A stretch of DNA of 64,000 nt from Tridacna crocea. Its lineage: Eukaryota > Mollusca > Bivalvia > Cardiida > Cardiidae. This document shows, piece after piece, positions 19,441 to 30,124 of the stretch. The notes beneath the pieces are model-generated. The model saw only the letters and a program-made list of their open reading frames with translations, did not search any database and was not told the DNA's origin. The stretch is taken from positions 9,304,245 through 9,368,244 of the forward strand of contig OX031066.1 of NCBI GenBank assembly GCA_943736015.1, given 5' to 3'. Each line of letters opens with the position of its first letter. Within the stretch, counting starts at the first letter, position 1. A program made the translations under genes and the position numbers.

Positions 19441-20219
19441 CTTTTGTTTGCTTCCGTATCTGTTATGTGATTTTGTTATTAGCGCCAGTAATGTTGTATT
19501 ATTGTATATCCCTATGTCTATATCCCTATGTCTATTCTTATGTAGCCTCTCCATTTCTTTTCCTGTTATTCAAGCATATATTATTTTCTATTCTTATTGT
19601 TGCAAGAGATAGAGTATTATTTCGTTATCGGTGTCAGAAATATTGTATTACTGCAATGCCTATGTCTGATCGAGAATATCCATTTATTTTCCTGTCATTC
19701 ATGTATTTATCTACTATTCTTTATTACTTGTCCTTAAATTGAAAGAATATACTTATATTGCATGTTATCATTTCTGACGAAGTTTCCATGTCTAATACAT
19801 GTATTGCTGTGGAATCTTAATATTCCAATGAAAACTAAACAGGAAAATGTAGCCTTAAAGAATAATGGTGATGAGCTGTTATGATGTCTTACGTGCAGCA
19901 GTTCATTTGATGGTAAGAAATCTAGTTTGTCAATGATGATGATATAAATTAAGTCTAATAATCGTTTCTCTCTTTTTATATGAATATGTAGATACTATAC
20001 GTAATTAATTCACTTATTTCTTACGGATAAACTTCGACCACTCCCACTTAATGACTATAAATCCATGTTTTGTATAGTTAACCAGTTTTTCAACTATTAT
20101 TTTAATTTTTGTTTTGTTTTTCTTCTATCATTGTTCTTAATTCCTTTTCTAAAAGGTCTGGAGGGTGTAATGATTTTGATTAGTTCAATTTGCCGTAAAA
20201 TTGTGCCGTATCACAAACT
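19441..20219. other. Intergenic stretch between transporter and LINE
   Basis: AT-rich; it may include the 3' untranslated region of the transporter and the 5' part of the LINE. I could not find a LINE 5' boundary, a first LINE frame, or a target duplication here. Confidence 0.4.
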
Positions 20220-21778
20220 ATGTGGATGTGGACATGTGTTGTGCTGCTACCTGTTATTCCTGTACCTTCTAAGCGCCATTACATGAGGAACCGTAAAGTT
20301 TTTATTGATTTGTGTAGCCAGCCGACTCACCGTCCTCATCTTCAATTCCACTTGACCATAACACTATTCTTTATTCTACCAATTCTAAGTTTTGTTGCTC
20401 ATTCATATTCAGCTCTAGTGAACATAAAAGATTGTGCATATTTGACCAAGTGTATACAAAGCCACAATAAAAGAAGGCTACTAGTGGGTACTCGCTGGGA
20501 AAAGAATATTAAATTTTGTAGAAATATGTTATATTCAACTGTTTTCACCTCGTTACTTTTGTCAGTAGTCGTTCTTCTTATGATACTGCTAGCGGGTGAT
20601 GTTCATCCAAATCCAGGCCCACAAACTAGCGAGTCATCAAGTAGTTTGTATAGTACGGATTTGTATAACTTTCTGAACCTTCCAAATCACCTCTCAACTG
20701 TCCATTATAATGTTCAAAGTATAGCTAATAAGCTAGATACATTGATTGCGGAGTTTTCATTCTTTGACATTGTGTCTTTCTCCGAGACTTGGTTGCACAA
20801 TGAATACCCATCAAATGAATTAATCTTCCCATCTTTCCATCCACCCGAGCGAAAAGACAGAGTTAGAGACAGATATGGAGGTGTTATTTTGTATGTCAAA
20901 AATAACCTGTCTTATATTCGAAGAAATGATCTTGAACCTATCGGACTAGAATGTATTTGGGTTCAAATACAGTCTAGCAACAATAGGAATATTTTGTTCG
21001 GTGTATTCTATAGACCACCGAACTCTGACTCTAATTATTATTCACTTATCGAAGAATCCATTGGTCTTGCAATGGACTGCAATATCTCTGATGTCATTAT
21101 AACAGGAGATTTCAACTTGAATGTTATGAAACAAAACGAGTTCCGTAAAATTGAGTCCCTATGCAATGAATACAACATGATTCAATGTATTGATGAACCC
21201 ACCCATTTCACAGAAAATTCTATATCGACCATTGATCTTTTTTTCGTTACTAATAAAGAATCAGTCCTTACAACTGGCGTTGGAGAGCCCTGTCTCGGTC
21301 TTACAACGCGTTATCACTGTCCCGTTTTTGGCGTTTTCAATTTCCTCAAACCCAAAATTAAAAATATCAATCGAATTATTTGGAAGTATGATCTAGGAAA
21401 TTACAATGAATTAAGAAATAGTTTCGCTAATTTTGATTGGGATTCAATACATGACAATAACATTAACATTTATGCGGAAAACCTAGCGGATACCATTTCT
21501 GAAAAAGCACTTAAGTTTATTCCTAACAAGAAAATTTGTGTTAACCCGCAAGAGCCGACCTGGATGAATTGTACTATTAAAAAGGAAATCCGTCGTCGTA
21601 AAAGGTTATATAGAAAAGCTAAGAAATCAAATAATGTCAGTCACTGGACAAAATTTAAGTCTGTTAGGAATAAAGTGATTTCATTGATTCGACAGAGAAA
21701 AGAAAGTTATTATGAACGGTTGTCTATAAAGTTGAAATCTGGTAATCTATCTTCGCGCGATTGGTGGAAAACTCTTAA
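20220..21778 (+). CDS. LINE polyprotein, endonuclease half (interrupted)
   Basis: ATG at 20220 (others at 20226 and 20283). Two hydrophobic stretches lead into GDVHPNPGP at about residues 126-134, a 2A-like motif often seen at this position in CR1-type LINEs. The endonuclease follows, with HYNVQSIANKLD, SFSETWL, YGGVILYVKNNL, FGVFYRPPNSD, ITGDFNLN, STIDLFFVTN and a His in R-Y-H-C-P-V, the expected motif order. The half ends at WWKTLK; in the present DNA the frame then runs a few codons into the transposon and stops at 21792-21794. The joined frame with 30125-32186 is 1207 codons including the stop. Confidence 0.85.
20596..20622 (+). other. 2A-like NPGP motif in the LINE frame
   Basis: The residues read L-L-A-G-D-V-H-P-N-P-G-P after a long hydrophobic run. 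The general 2A rule is D-x-E-x-N-P-G-P; here His replaces Glu, so ribosome skipping may be weak or absent. The hydrophobic run may also act as a signal sequence. Confidence 0.7.
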
Positions 21779-22176
21779 GGTGTTCGAGGCCTAACTCTCT
21801 GCGAAATCATCGTCTAATATCGTGTAATATCGACGTACTCGGACGAGCTGTCGGTTAATCTCGGTCTCTACCGTAGTTTTCGTATTTTTTCTGGATGAAC
21901 TCTGCATACCGGTGATTTTTTTCAGACAATATTCTAGAAATTTTTAGAAAACGAAATTTATTTTTTTACCAAAAAAACTGATTTGATTTTAGTTGTTTGT
22001 AAGTCACGTGACGTGGGTTTTCCCCACTTGACGTATTTATATTTGGTTCCAAAATGGCTGACCTTATCGACAAAATTAGGGACTACCGTTGTCGTTGCCG
22101 AAAAACTAAATCATAGCGGGCCAAAAGGTCAGTTATTATAGATCATAACTATGCACTTGGATTTATCTGCAAATGA

Positions 22177-22473
22177 ATGAGTTGCACGAGGGAGATTTGT
22201 CCGGTGGAGGGCAAATTAAATGAAAAAGAACATCGCCCGAAAGGTCGACGGATAGTGGAATTTTCAGTTTTATTAGAAGCGCTTCAAAACTGTGAAAAAT
22301 GCCGACTTGGACCTGTTCCACTTACCTTGTATACTATCAAAGGTGAAACGAAGGAAGGACTTGGTGGCTATTTGAAAGTTCAGAGCCAAAATCCAGATTT
22401 TTGCCATGTAAACACAGCACCTTATGGAAAAACGTACCGTGCTAGGAAGACTGGGGCACACAGCTTGGTACAG
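22177..22473 (+). pseudogene. Transposase N-terminal exon, copy 2
   Basis: Same as 8354-8650 apart from one visible amino-acid change (Arg to Gly in ETKE-R/G-LGGY). It keeps the ATG and the GTAAGA donor. Confidence 0.6.
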
Positions 22474-22524
22474 GTAAGAAATATACACGTGTGACTGTGA
22501 CTCTGCTCAAATCCCTACTTTTGA

Positions 22525-23020
22525 GGGTCCTACTAAAACACGCCGTACCAGAAAAATACGCCGTACCATACGCCGTACGGATTAAAACACGCCGTACCAA
22601 AATGTGAATTATATTGAATGCTTTTTTTGGTATTTTTATATTGAAAAACATATAATCTAACCCAAGCAGCGATATTACTGCCCAATTTTTCACATTTGTC
22701 AAGTTATTGGTAATTATAGACATTCTTGTAGGGGACCAACAGGTGCCCGTTACGCCGTACCAATTACATGAGGGTCGTACGAATTTTGAGGCACAAAACA
22801 ACCGAATTAATAAGAATGTATGGTACAATATGCAATTATCTACTTATTTACGAGTTCATGTTGTTCTATTTCATGTCTTACAGTGGTTGCAGGTACATGT
22901 CAAGCATCAAGCAGATATTTACAGAAGGGAAATAACTCTGTGGTACTGATGAAGTTTATACAGAGAACTCTACTACGTTTCATTACTTTAATGAAACCTT
23001 GTGAAAAAATAAGAAATTGC
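22525..23020 (+). repeat. Left long terminal inverted repeat of the nested element
   Basis: It pairs with about 24760-25245 at roughly 85-90 percent by eye. It starts with four ACGCCGTACC-type repeats within 80 bases and another near 22753. Confidence 0.8.
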
Positions 23021-23184
23021 TGGTCTTGAAAAACAAGGTTATTGAAAAAATTTAGGGAAAAGAATTTTATGAATTTGTAATATTAAAACTCAGTTATATT
23101 TTTTCATTCATTAATTAATCCATTTTTACATTACTAGTTCTGGTGTTTTACAGTCAGTATCGTTGCCCACTGCGAATAAATTAA

Positions 23185-23372
23185 CACTTTCCCAAACAAC
23201 AAATTTTAGACTCTTCCAAACTGAACTAGTTTGCAGACGACAATTTAAAACTTGGTGAAAATGGTGGGAAGTTCTCCAAAAGGTTAGAACACAAGAGCAA
23301 TTTCTTGTCTTCACAGTATTTTCAAAAAGATTTATACTGCAGACACTTAAAAAAAGGGTTGTCTGGGAAAGG
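23185..23372. repeat. Diverged family-A MITE inside the nested element
   Basis: TTAA at 23181-23184, CACTTTCCCAAACAACAAAT start, GTCTGGGAAAGG end. The central hairpin is largely lost. Confidence 0.6.
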
Positions 23373-23402
23373 TTTAGATGACCAAAATAGATAAGACCAA
23401 AA

Positions 23403-23683
23403 GGAATTGAATACTGCTCTGAAGGCACTACATTACAAGCCTACGAACACATAAAAGAAGGCTTGAGGACAATGAATCGCCAGTACATTCACTTCACCGC
23501 TTCCAAGACCCTACTGAAGAAGGCTCGCAAGTCATCATCACACTTAATGTGAAGAAATATCTCCAAGAAGGGATTAAGCTGTTCCGCTTGGCAGATCGAA
23601 ACATTGCTGCATGTGGAAACAGATCGGGTATAATAAAGCCATGTTTCCTTAAATGTGTGACTGTAAGAAAATGGCCCTTCTAA
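23403..23683 (+). pseudogene. KptA/Tpt1-like RNA 2'-phosphotransferase fragment, frameshifted
   Basis: Frame 1 (23403-23552) reads EGTTLQAYEHIKEGLRTMNR and then QYIHFTA before a TGA. A second frame continues with VIITLNVKKYLQEGIKLFRL, ADRNIAACGNRSGIIKP and CFLKCVTV to a stop at 23681. Together they follow the order of the PTS_2-RNA family: (H)-G-T…W/Y-x-x-I-x-x-x-G-L-x-x-M-x-R-x-x-I-H-x-(A), then V-x-I-x-(I/L)-(D/N)…G-I-x-(F)-x-(R)-(S/A)-(N/D)-x-x-I…G-N…G-x-(L/I)-x-P-x-x-F. That enzyme removes the 2'-phosphate at tRNA splice junctions using NAD+. Here the HGT His is Glu and the second His of H-I-H-F is preceded by Tyr, the frame is broken and both termini are missing, so it is a dead captured piece. 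The match is from memory of the family, not from a search. Confidence 0.5.
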
Positions 23684-24300
23684 GGGCCAACCAACAATGA
23701 CCCTTCCAAACACCAACGGCCCTTGCTGAGGCCACCAATTTCACAGAAATCTATCTTTGCGAAAAAATGTCTTTAAAACGGCCCTTCTCAGTGCCAACAC
23801 ATTGAAGTAAACAGGAAAAGACATTACCCTCATCATCCCCTTCCTCAATAAATAAAAATGATGCGAAAATGGGTTCTTTCTCAGGTATTTCCTGGGGCCA
23901 GAAAATTCAGGGCCCTTGCCTAGTACTGGTAGAAACAGGAAGTACATGAATATGTGAGCTTCTGCAGTGAAATAATGTACTTAAAGTGGCGTAAATCACC
24001 ATAAAATCAATCAATCAACATTTGCCAGTCAAATTTCTTTACATTGTTTATTGGTAAAAAAAATCACAACAGAAAAAGAACACGTGTTTGTGAAACACTA
24101 ATGCCCCCGTTTATGCAGACGGACAGGCGGACAAGGGTAAAGCTATATGGCCCCTATCTTCCGATGCCGGGACATAAAAAATAGAATAGATCTATCTCAA
24201 TATTAATTTACAGTTTATTGATTGCAAGAGTTGTGATGACAATTTTCGGAAGATATCATTCAAATAGGCACATGTAAAGGTTGAGAAAGTGTTACTTAGG
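23684..24300. other. Interior of the nested element, no gene recognised
   Basis: It holds several related segments (GGCCCTTCTAAGGGCCAAC, GGCCCTTGCTGAGGCCACC, GGCCCTTCTCAGTGCCAAC) that look like a degenerate repeat, then AT-rich sequence. Confidence 0.45.
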
Positions 24301-24316
24301 GCACACAAATTGGATG

Positions 24317-24465
24317 TATCTAAGTTCACCTTTTCTTATTTTTCCATACCGTGTTTTCTACCCTTTTGGAGAACTCTCCGCCATTTTCATCAACTTTAAA
24401 ATTTTCGTCTGCAATCTGTTTCAGTTTGGATGGGTCTAAAATTTGACGTGTGGATAAAAGTAAAT
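24317..24465 (-). repeat. Family-A MITE remnant inside the nested element
   Basis: On the minus strand it reads a GGTAGAAAACACGGTATGG arm and GTCTGCAAATGC-type sequence of family A, without a matched second arm. Confidence 0.5.
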
Positions 24466-24567
24466 TTTTTTCACAGTGTGCAACGATACAGTATGGAAAA
24501 AACCAGCACTAAATGGAAAAATTGATTAAAGAATGAAAAAATACAGTCCACGTTCTACAATCATTAA

Positions 24568-24735
24568 CTTTTTACCAAACGACAAAATTGTAGACTGTTC
24601 TAAATTTGCAGACGACACAATTGAAATTTGTTCTTGGAGGGTAGAAAACATTATATGAAAAGGAGAAAATACTGGTTACTAGTGTTTTGTCCTTTTCCCA
24701 AGATATTTTCAAAAGCCTTATTTTTCCGGATCAGA
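24568..24735. repeat. Family-A MITE inside the nested element, imperfect hairpin
   Basis: TTAA 24564-24567, then CTTTTTACCAAACGACAAAA, GTAGAAAACATTATATGAAA and a hairpin around ATACTGGTTACTAGTGTTTT. The right end is unclear. Confidence 0.6.
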
Positions 24736-24759
24736 AAAGAAGAGAAACGGTTATAAGCA

Positions 24760-25245
24760 ATTTTTCGTTCTTCCACAAGGTTTCGTTGAACTGATGTTAA
24801 ACGTTAAGTTCTCTGTATAAACTTCAGAGTTATTTCCCTTCTGTAAACATCTGCTGGATAAATGCTTGACATGTAGTTGCAACCTCTGTAAAACATGAAA
24901 TAGAACAACATGAACTCGTAAATAAGTACATAATTGCACATTGTGCCATACATTCTTATTAATTTGGTTGTTTTGTGCCTCAAAATTCGTACGGCGCTCA
25001 TGTAATTGGTACGGCGTAACGGGCACCTGTTGGTCTCGTGCAGAAATGTCTAAAATTGGCAAATAACTTGACAAATATGAAAAATTGGCAAGTAATATCG
25101 CTACTTAGGTTAGATTATATGTTTTTCAATATAAAAATACCAAAAAAAGCATTCAATATAATTCACATTTTGGTACGGCGTGTTTTAATCCGTACGGCGT
25201 ATGGTACGGCGTATTTTTCTGGTACGGCGTGTTTTAGTATGACCG
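24760..25245 (-). repeat. Right long terminal inverted repeat of the nested element
   Basis: Reverse complement of 22525-23020 with small indels. It ends in a cluster of GGTACGGCGT repeats and AGTATGACC at the outer end. Confidence 0.8.
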
Positions 25246-25253
25246 ACTTTTGA

Positions 25254-25436
25254 TGCCCCTGTGAAAGAAGCCTCTTGAAAACACTGTGGGAAAAGGAGAA
25301 AATGCTGGTAACTCCTGTTTCCAGTGTTTTCTACCCTTCCCAGAACAAATTTCAATTTCTCAGTCACCTTTATTTTGTTGTCTGCAAATGCTTTCAATTT
25401 GAACAAGTCTAAAATTTTGTTGTGTGGTAAAAAGTT
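25254..25436 (-). repeat. Remainder of the family-A MITE split by the nested element
   Basis: Corresponds to 8702-8882 of copy 1. The nested element inserted into the end of this MITE, so the order of events is MITE into transposon, transposon duplicated, then the nested element into copy 2. Confidence 0.75.
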
Positions 25437-25956
25437 AATTGGACAATGCCCCCCGTAATATCCTCCATATACCGGTATGTTTTCCACAAAAAAAATGCAC
25501 AATCCAAGGACAGAAATCTGTACAAGCCTACTTAGTCTAGTGACTCTGTAATGCTATATCTTTTTTTTTTCCTAAGTATTTTCTGTGTATAGAACAAAAG
25601 TGTAATAATTATGAAGATGTTTATAAAACAATTGCCAGATGACAAAATTTTGGACTTGTCCAAAATGTAAGAAAATGTAGACAAATATAAAGAAGAAAAT
25701 AATTAAAAATGAAAACAAAAAGTTCTCTGTAGGATAGAAAAAATTGTAGAAAAAGAAGAACTACATGTATCTTGATTATGATACTACTAGCATTTCTTAT
25801 TTTCCCCATATATTTTAATTGATAATATCTCAAGCTCATGTAAATCAATGATTGAAGGCTTGTGTCAGTGAGAAAATGTATCATGTTTGTGAAATGAAAT
25901 GAATTCTTTTCAGCACTTTTACAAGTTTTTCTGATTTTTTTTTCTCCTTTATGCAG

Positions 25957-26043
25957 AGCAATAGAAGAGTCTTGTGCTGCTGAATGGAAATGTAAAGAAG
26001 ACATGGAGTTAAACTCTGTACCAGTAATTGAAAAAAGTAAGAG
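25957..26043 (+). pseudogene. Transposase internal exon fragment, copy 2
   Basis: Identical to 9404-9490 (AIEESCAAEWKCKEDMEL between ATGCAG and GAG/GTAGGT). Confidence 0.45.
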
Positions 26044-26627
26044 GTAGGTTTGAATCTACACATATTACTGTGTATTTGTTACTTTGGTAAATGAGACAGT
26101 ATTTATAATATTAACCAATATTTAAATTTTGGTGTGAGGACATTTGCCATGATTCATACTCAAAGTATCATTTCAAAACATAATTCTAAGTAGAATGCTG
26201 CTTGTTTTGTGCATTGCATCACAGTCATTGTGACACTCAGATCATAACTGCATGAAAAACAAAGCAATGTGCTTGTAAAGAATAAAAAATTATTCTATTT
26301 CAGGAGTTTTAATGGAAACACAACTTATATACAAACTGGAGTCGTTTATCGGAAAAAGAGAAATTTGCTTATTACAAGCAATTTCTCCTTTTCCCATAGC
26401 CTTTTTAAAAGACTTGTACTGCAGACACGTAAAACCACAGCTTTGTTTGGTAAAGGGCTAAATTTGTCTCTTGTCCGATTTTTCAATCATGTTTTGTGCT
26501 ATCTATATTTCAGAAAAGAAAGTGCTGGTTTGATTGTTGCTTGCCAAAAGGTTTCAAGGGCTAGGAGAAGCTGTTGACCAAGTTTCCTCACAAAGAGCGC
26601 TATGGAATGTCATGAGCTGTAGATACT

Positions 26628-26672
26628 GCCTGGCAGAAAAGGGGATTTGATAGTCTAACATGTATGTTTTCC
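26628..26672 (+). pseudogene. Transposase catalytic-domain fragment, copy 2
   Basis: Same VDTAWQKRGFDSLT stretch and GTATGT donor as copy 1, with the same upstream stops. The shared defects show the gene was already broken before the last transposition. Confidence 0.6.
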
Positions 26673-26876
26673 CATATGTTTGTTCGTAATCTTTTCATGA
26701 TATTTCTTGTTTCATTTTTACAATCTCTAGACTTTTTATCATACAATATTTTGTAAGTTTAAATGAAAGAGCATGTTTATGAAAATGTGAGCTGGAATGT
26801 GTGGCATTTACGGTGGATCTGCTGTGATGTTTGTAGCACCCTACTACCAAATTAAAAATTATGAAATTTCATCTAA

Positions 26877-28640
26877 CCCTTTACCAAATGACAAAATTTT
26901 AGACTGGTTCAAATTGAAAGCACTAGCAGACAACAAAATAAACATAACTCAAAAATTTAAATTTGTTTCCAGAAGGGTAGAAAACATTGTGGAAAAAGGA
27001 GAAAATGCTGGTTACCAGCATTTTCTCCTTAACCCACAATGATTTCAAAGCAGACAACAAAATAAACATAACTCAAAAATTTAAATTTATTTCCAGAAGG
27101 GTAGAAAACATTGTGGAAAAAGGAGAAAATGCTGGTTACCAGCATTTTCTCCATATCCCACAATGATTTCAAAAGGCTTCCATCATAGGGTTATAAAAAA
27201 CAGGGATTGATTGGTAAAGGGTTAAGCATGCAGCATTTCATGAAATTTTTTAGACTTGTCTAACAGGATAGAATTTTTCTATGAAAAATTTACTTAGTAT
27301 CAATATGAATTAACCCATTTCCAGACGACAAAATTTTAGACTGGTCCAAATTGAGGCAAATTGCAGACAACATTAAAGTGCATCTAAAATGAAAAATATG
27401 TGCCATATAGCGTAGAAAACATTGTGAGAAAAGGAGAAATTGCTTGTTACAAGCAATTCCTCCTTTTCTCACAATGTATTCCACAGCTATATATCTTTCT
27501 TTAGTGTGTCAAAATGTGGCATTATGTGGTAATGGGTTAATCTCTTTGAAAAAGAAATAAATGAAAAAATAAACTCATGATATTTTATCTATTTTACAGC
27601 TCACACATTTTTAATGAGCAAAGCCAAATATGGAAAAAAAGTTATGAAGGCGATAAAGAAACATCGAATCCGTGGAACATGTAAATGGTGGCAAACTCAG
27701 GGTTAAATCTTGAACATCTAGAGAAGATTTATTCCAGGGAAGGGAAAGATGGACTTCTGAATATATTTACTGTGAAAAACACTGAAAGCCAGCCACATGT
27801 TACAAACACAAAGAGAACTCTAGAAAGTGTTATTCCAAAACTTGCTGACTATTTGAGAAGTATTAATGGAAAATGAAATCCTTCAAATTATTTTTTGTGG
27901 TGGTGCTCTTCAGAAACAAGGCAATGAAACATTTAGATTACAACTCTTTAACACATAATCCGGACTTTTAATGACCCTGAAAAAGAAACCTTTTGAAAAC
28001 ATTGTGAGTAAAGAATAAAAAGACTGGTAACCTGCATTTTATCCTTTTCCCATAATATTTTCTACCCATCCCAAAAGGAATTTTAGTTTCTAAGTTATAC
28101 TTATTTTGTCATCTGCAAATGCTCTCAATTTGGACCAGTCTTAAAAATTGTCATTTGGTAAACGGTTAACCCATTACCGAACAACAATATTTTAGACTGG
28201 TCCAAATTGAAAGCATTTGCAAATGACAAAATAAAAGTGACTGAAATTTAAAATTTGTTTTGTGAAGGGTAGAAAACATTGTGGGAAAAGGAGAAAATGC
28301 TGGTTACCAGCATTCTCATTTTCTCAAGATGTTTTCTAAAGGCTTCTTTCTCAGGGGTTTCAAAATTAGGGATTGTGTGGTAATGGGTTAATTGAACTGC
28401 TTTGGTAAACAGTTAACCCATTACCGAACAACAATATTTTAGACTGGTCCAAATTGAAAGCATTTGCAAATGACAAAATAAAAGTGACTGAAATTTAAAA
28501 TTTGTTTTGTGAAGGGTAGAAAACATTCTGGGAAAAGGAGAAAATGCTGGTTACCTGCATTTTCTCATTTTCCCAAGATGTTTTCTAAAGGCTTCTTTCT
28601 CAGGGGTGTCAAAATTAGGAATTGTGTGGTAATGGGTTAA
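26877..28640. repeat. Family-A MITE cluster of transposon copy 2 (five elements)
   Basis: Counterparts of 10324-12083 in copy 1: the double-hairpin MITE (26877-27221), the variant-hairpin MITE (about 27314-27536), the degraded one (about 27952-28165), and the tandem pair (about 28170-28385 and 28415-28636). One difference, AACGGTTAA against AACAGTTAA, lies between the tandem units. Confidence 0.8.
27600..27876 (+). pseudogene. Terminal coding block of transposon copy 2, frameshifted
   Basis: Identical in protein terms to 11047-11323, including the overlap of two frames and the 63-codon end from ATG at 27685. Confidence 0.4.
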
Positions 28641-28934
28641 TTGAACTGCTTCTAAACATAATGCAATGTACATGTATATAAATGACCCGTCATCTGTAAA
28701 GTAACCTTCTTTGAAGTGCAAAAAGTGTTGACCCTGGTCAGAATGTTCAAAGTGCATTGTTTGCAAATAGCATGGCAAAGTTTAGTAATGATATGTGTGG
28801 TTTACTTGGTATTTTTACTTGGAACATTTTTTCACTATCAAAAAGAAAAATAATTGAAAAAAAAAAGTATAAAGCCAAGAATATGTAATTGCATTTTTGC
28901 TTTTTTACTTAGAACTTTTATCCACCTTTCAAAT

Positions 28935-29560
28935 TTGACATTGTTGGCATTGACCTTGTCACCAGAAGAGTAATGGTGAGCTATGCCTTCTTACAAAATT
29001 GTAAGCTTGTAACTTGAATACTTGTTTTTTTCCACAGATTTCTGGCAAATGTTACAATTTGATATATTTGTGAAAATGCGACCTTGATATTTGACCTTGA
29101 CCTTGTCAGAAGACCTTAAAACAGGTTATCAAAAGAAAATATGTGAGGTACATATTCCTTTCAAATATTGACTTTGAAACCGGATATTTTTAAGAAATTC
29201 CTGGCAAATGTTTAGATTTTTGTTGATTCTTTGATAATTTGACCTTGATATTTGACCTTGACCTTACCAGATGATGATAACTTTTTAAACTTTGTTATCA
29301 GCTGAAACATTTTGATGAGATTCACCTTCATACCAAATATGAGGTTTGCAATTGTAATCCTTCAAAAATTACGGGGAAATATTTATAGTTTTGATCATTT
29401 TTTTCTAAAATTTGATCTTGATATTTGACCTTGACTTAGTCTAATGACATCAACTTTGTTATCAGCTGAAGCATAATAGTAAGATGTACCATCATACCAG
29501 ATATGAACTTTGTACCTTATATACATTAGAAATTACAGGCAATTCTTCAGTTTTATGTTA
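28935..29560 (+). repeat. Degenerate TTTGACCTTGACC tandem array, copy 2
   Basis: Counterpart of 12380-13020, with no visible unit-number change between the two transposon copies. Confidence 0.65.
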
Positions 29561-30124
29561 ATTTTCTGAGAGAAAGACCGAATGCACCGTACCATATCTA
29601 GGTCAGATTTTCTCTGAAACCGTGTGGTAAAGTTCCTTAAAATTTCTTTCCAGTATTCATTAATGGTGTCTTGAATTTTTGGAGAAATTCTAATGAATTC
29701 AAGTTTTATTTGAATTTTTTAGGATTTTTTGAAATTTAGTGTGAACTGGTCAAACGTACTTGAAAATTGTCTAGTTGAAGGACCTATATGTGACTTTTGT
29801 CAGAATACTTTCTACCTTTGGACAAAAAAAATCCATTTTTGATTAAAATTTGATGAAGTGATATTTATTTGCTTGTTTGATACCATTTTTGTTCATAAAT
29901 TTTGAAAAACCTGATAAATATGTTAAGTTTTATAGAGGTAGTAGTCTATTATTTTTATCAGTTTTGATGTTCACGGGTTATGAGATAAAATTCCTCATAA
30001 TTCAACTTACACGTGGTATTTTTTTTTAAAATTTCAACATAAAGTGTCTTTACCAGTTACAATTGTAGTGAGACTTAATTTATGATGATTTCGAAAAATG
30101 AGAGTTAGGCCCCGTATACCTTAA

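Larger units (their letters stand above)
22525..25245. mobile_element. Long-inverted-repeat DNA element nested in transposon copy 2 (2721 bp)
   Basis: Flanked by an 8-base duplication ACTTTTGA (22517-22524 and 25246-25253); copy 1 has a single ACTTTTGA at 8694-8701. The ends GGTCCTACTAAAACACGCC and GGTCATACTAAAACACGCC (reverse complement of the right end) begin inverted repeats of about 490 bases (22525 to about 23020; about 24760 to 25245). The decamer ACGCCGTACC or close forms recurs several times near each end. An 8-base duplication with very long inverted ends suggests a MULE-like element, but hAT-, Merlin- or Zisupton-like classes are not excluded. The interior carries a KptA/Tpt1-like fragment and family-A MITE remnants; no transposase is seen. 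Confidence 0.85.
21779..30120 (+). mobile_element. TTAA DNA transposon, Kolobok-like, copy 2 (8342 bp) inside LINE
   Basis: Target duplication TTAA at 21775-21778 and 30121-30124, with the same ends as copy 1 (right end 30100-30120). Subtracting the nested element at 22525-25245 and its 8-base duplication leaves 5613 bases against 5612 in copy 1; the extra base is one T in a T-run. By eye the copies differ at only about half a dozen other positions (for example GGCAGACC/GGCTGACC and GAAAGACTT/GAAGGACTT). Copy 2 is therefore recent. All the family-A MITEs of copy 1 are here too. Confidence 0.88.

Noticed and set aside
19232-19742. Two overlapping open frames of 126 and 114 residues
   Set aside because: They are driven by the TGTC microsatellite and AT-rich DNA; composition is low-complexity and no motif is seen.
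22442-22828. 128-residue minus-strand frame
   Set aside because: It crosses the junction between the transposon and the nested element and lies mostly in its inverted repeat; it is not a single evolutionary unit.
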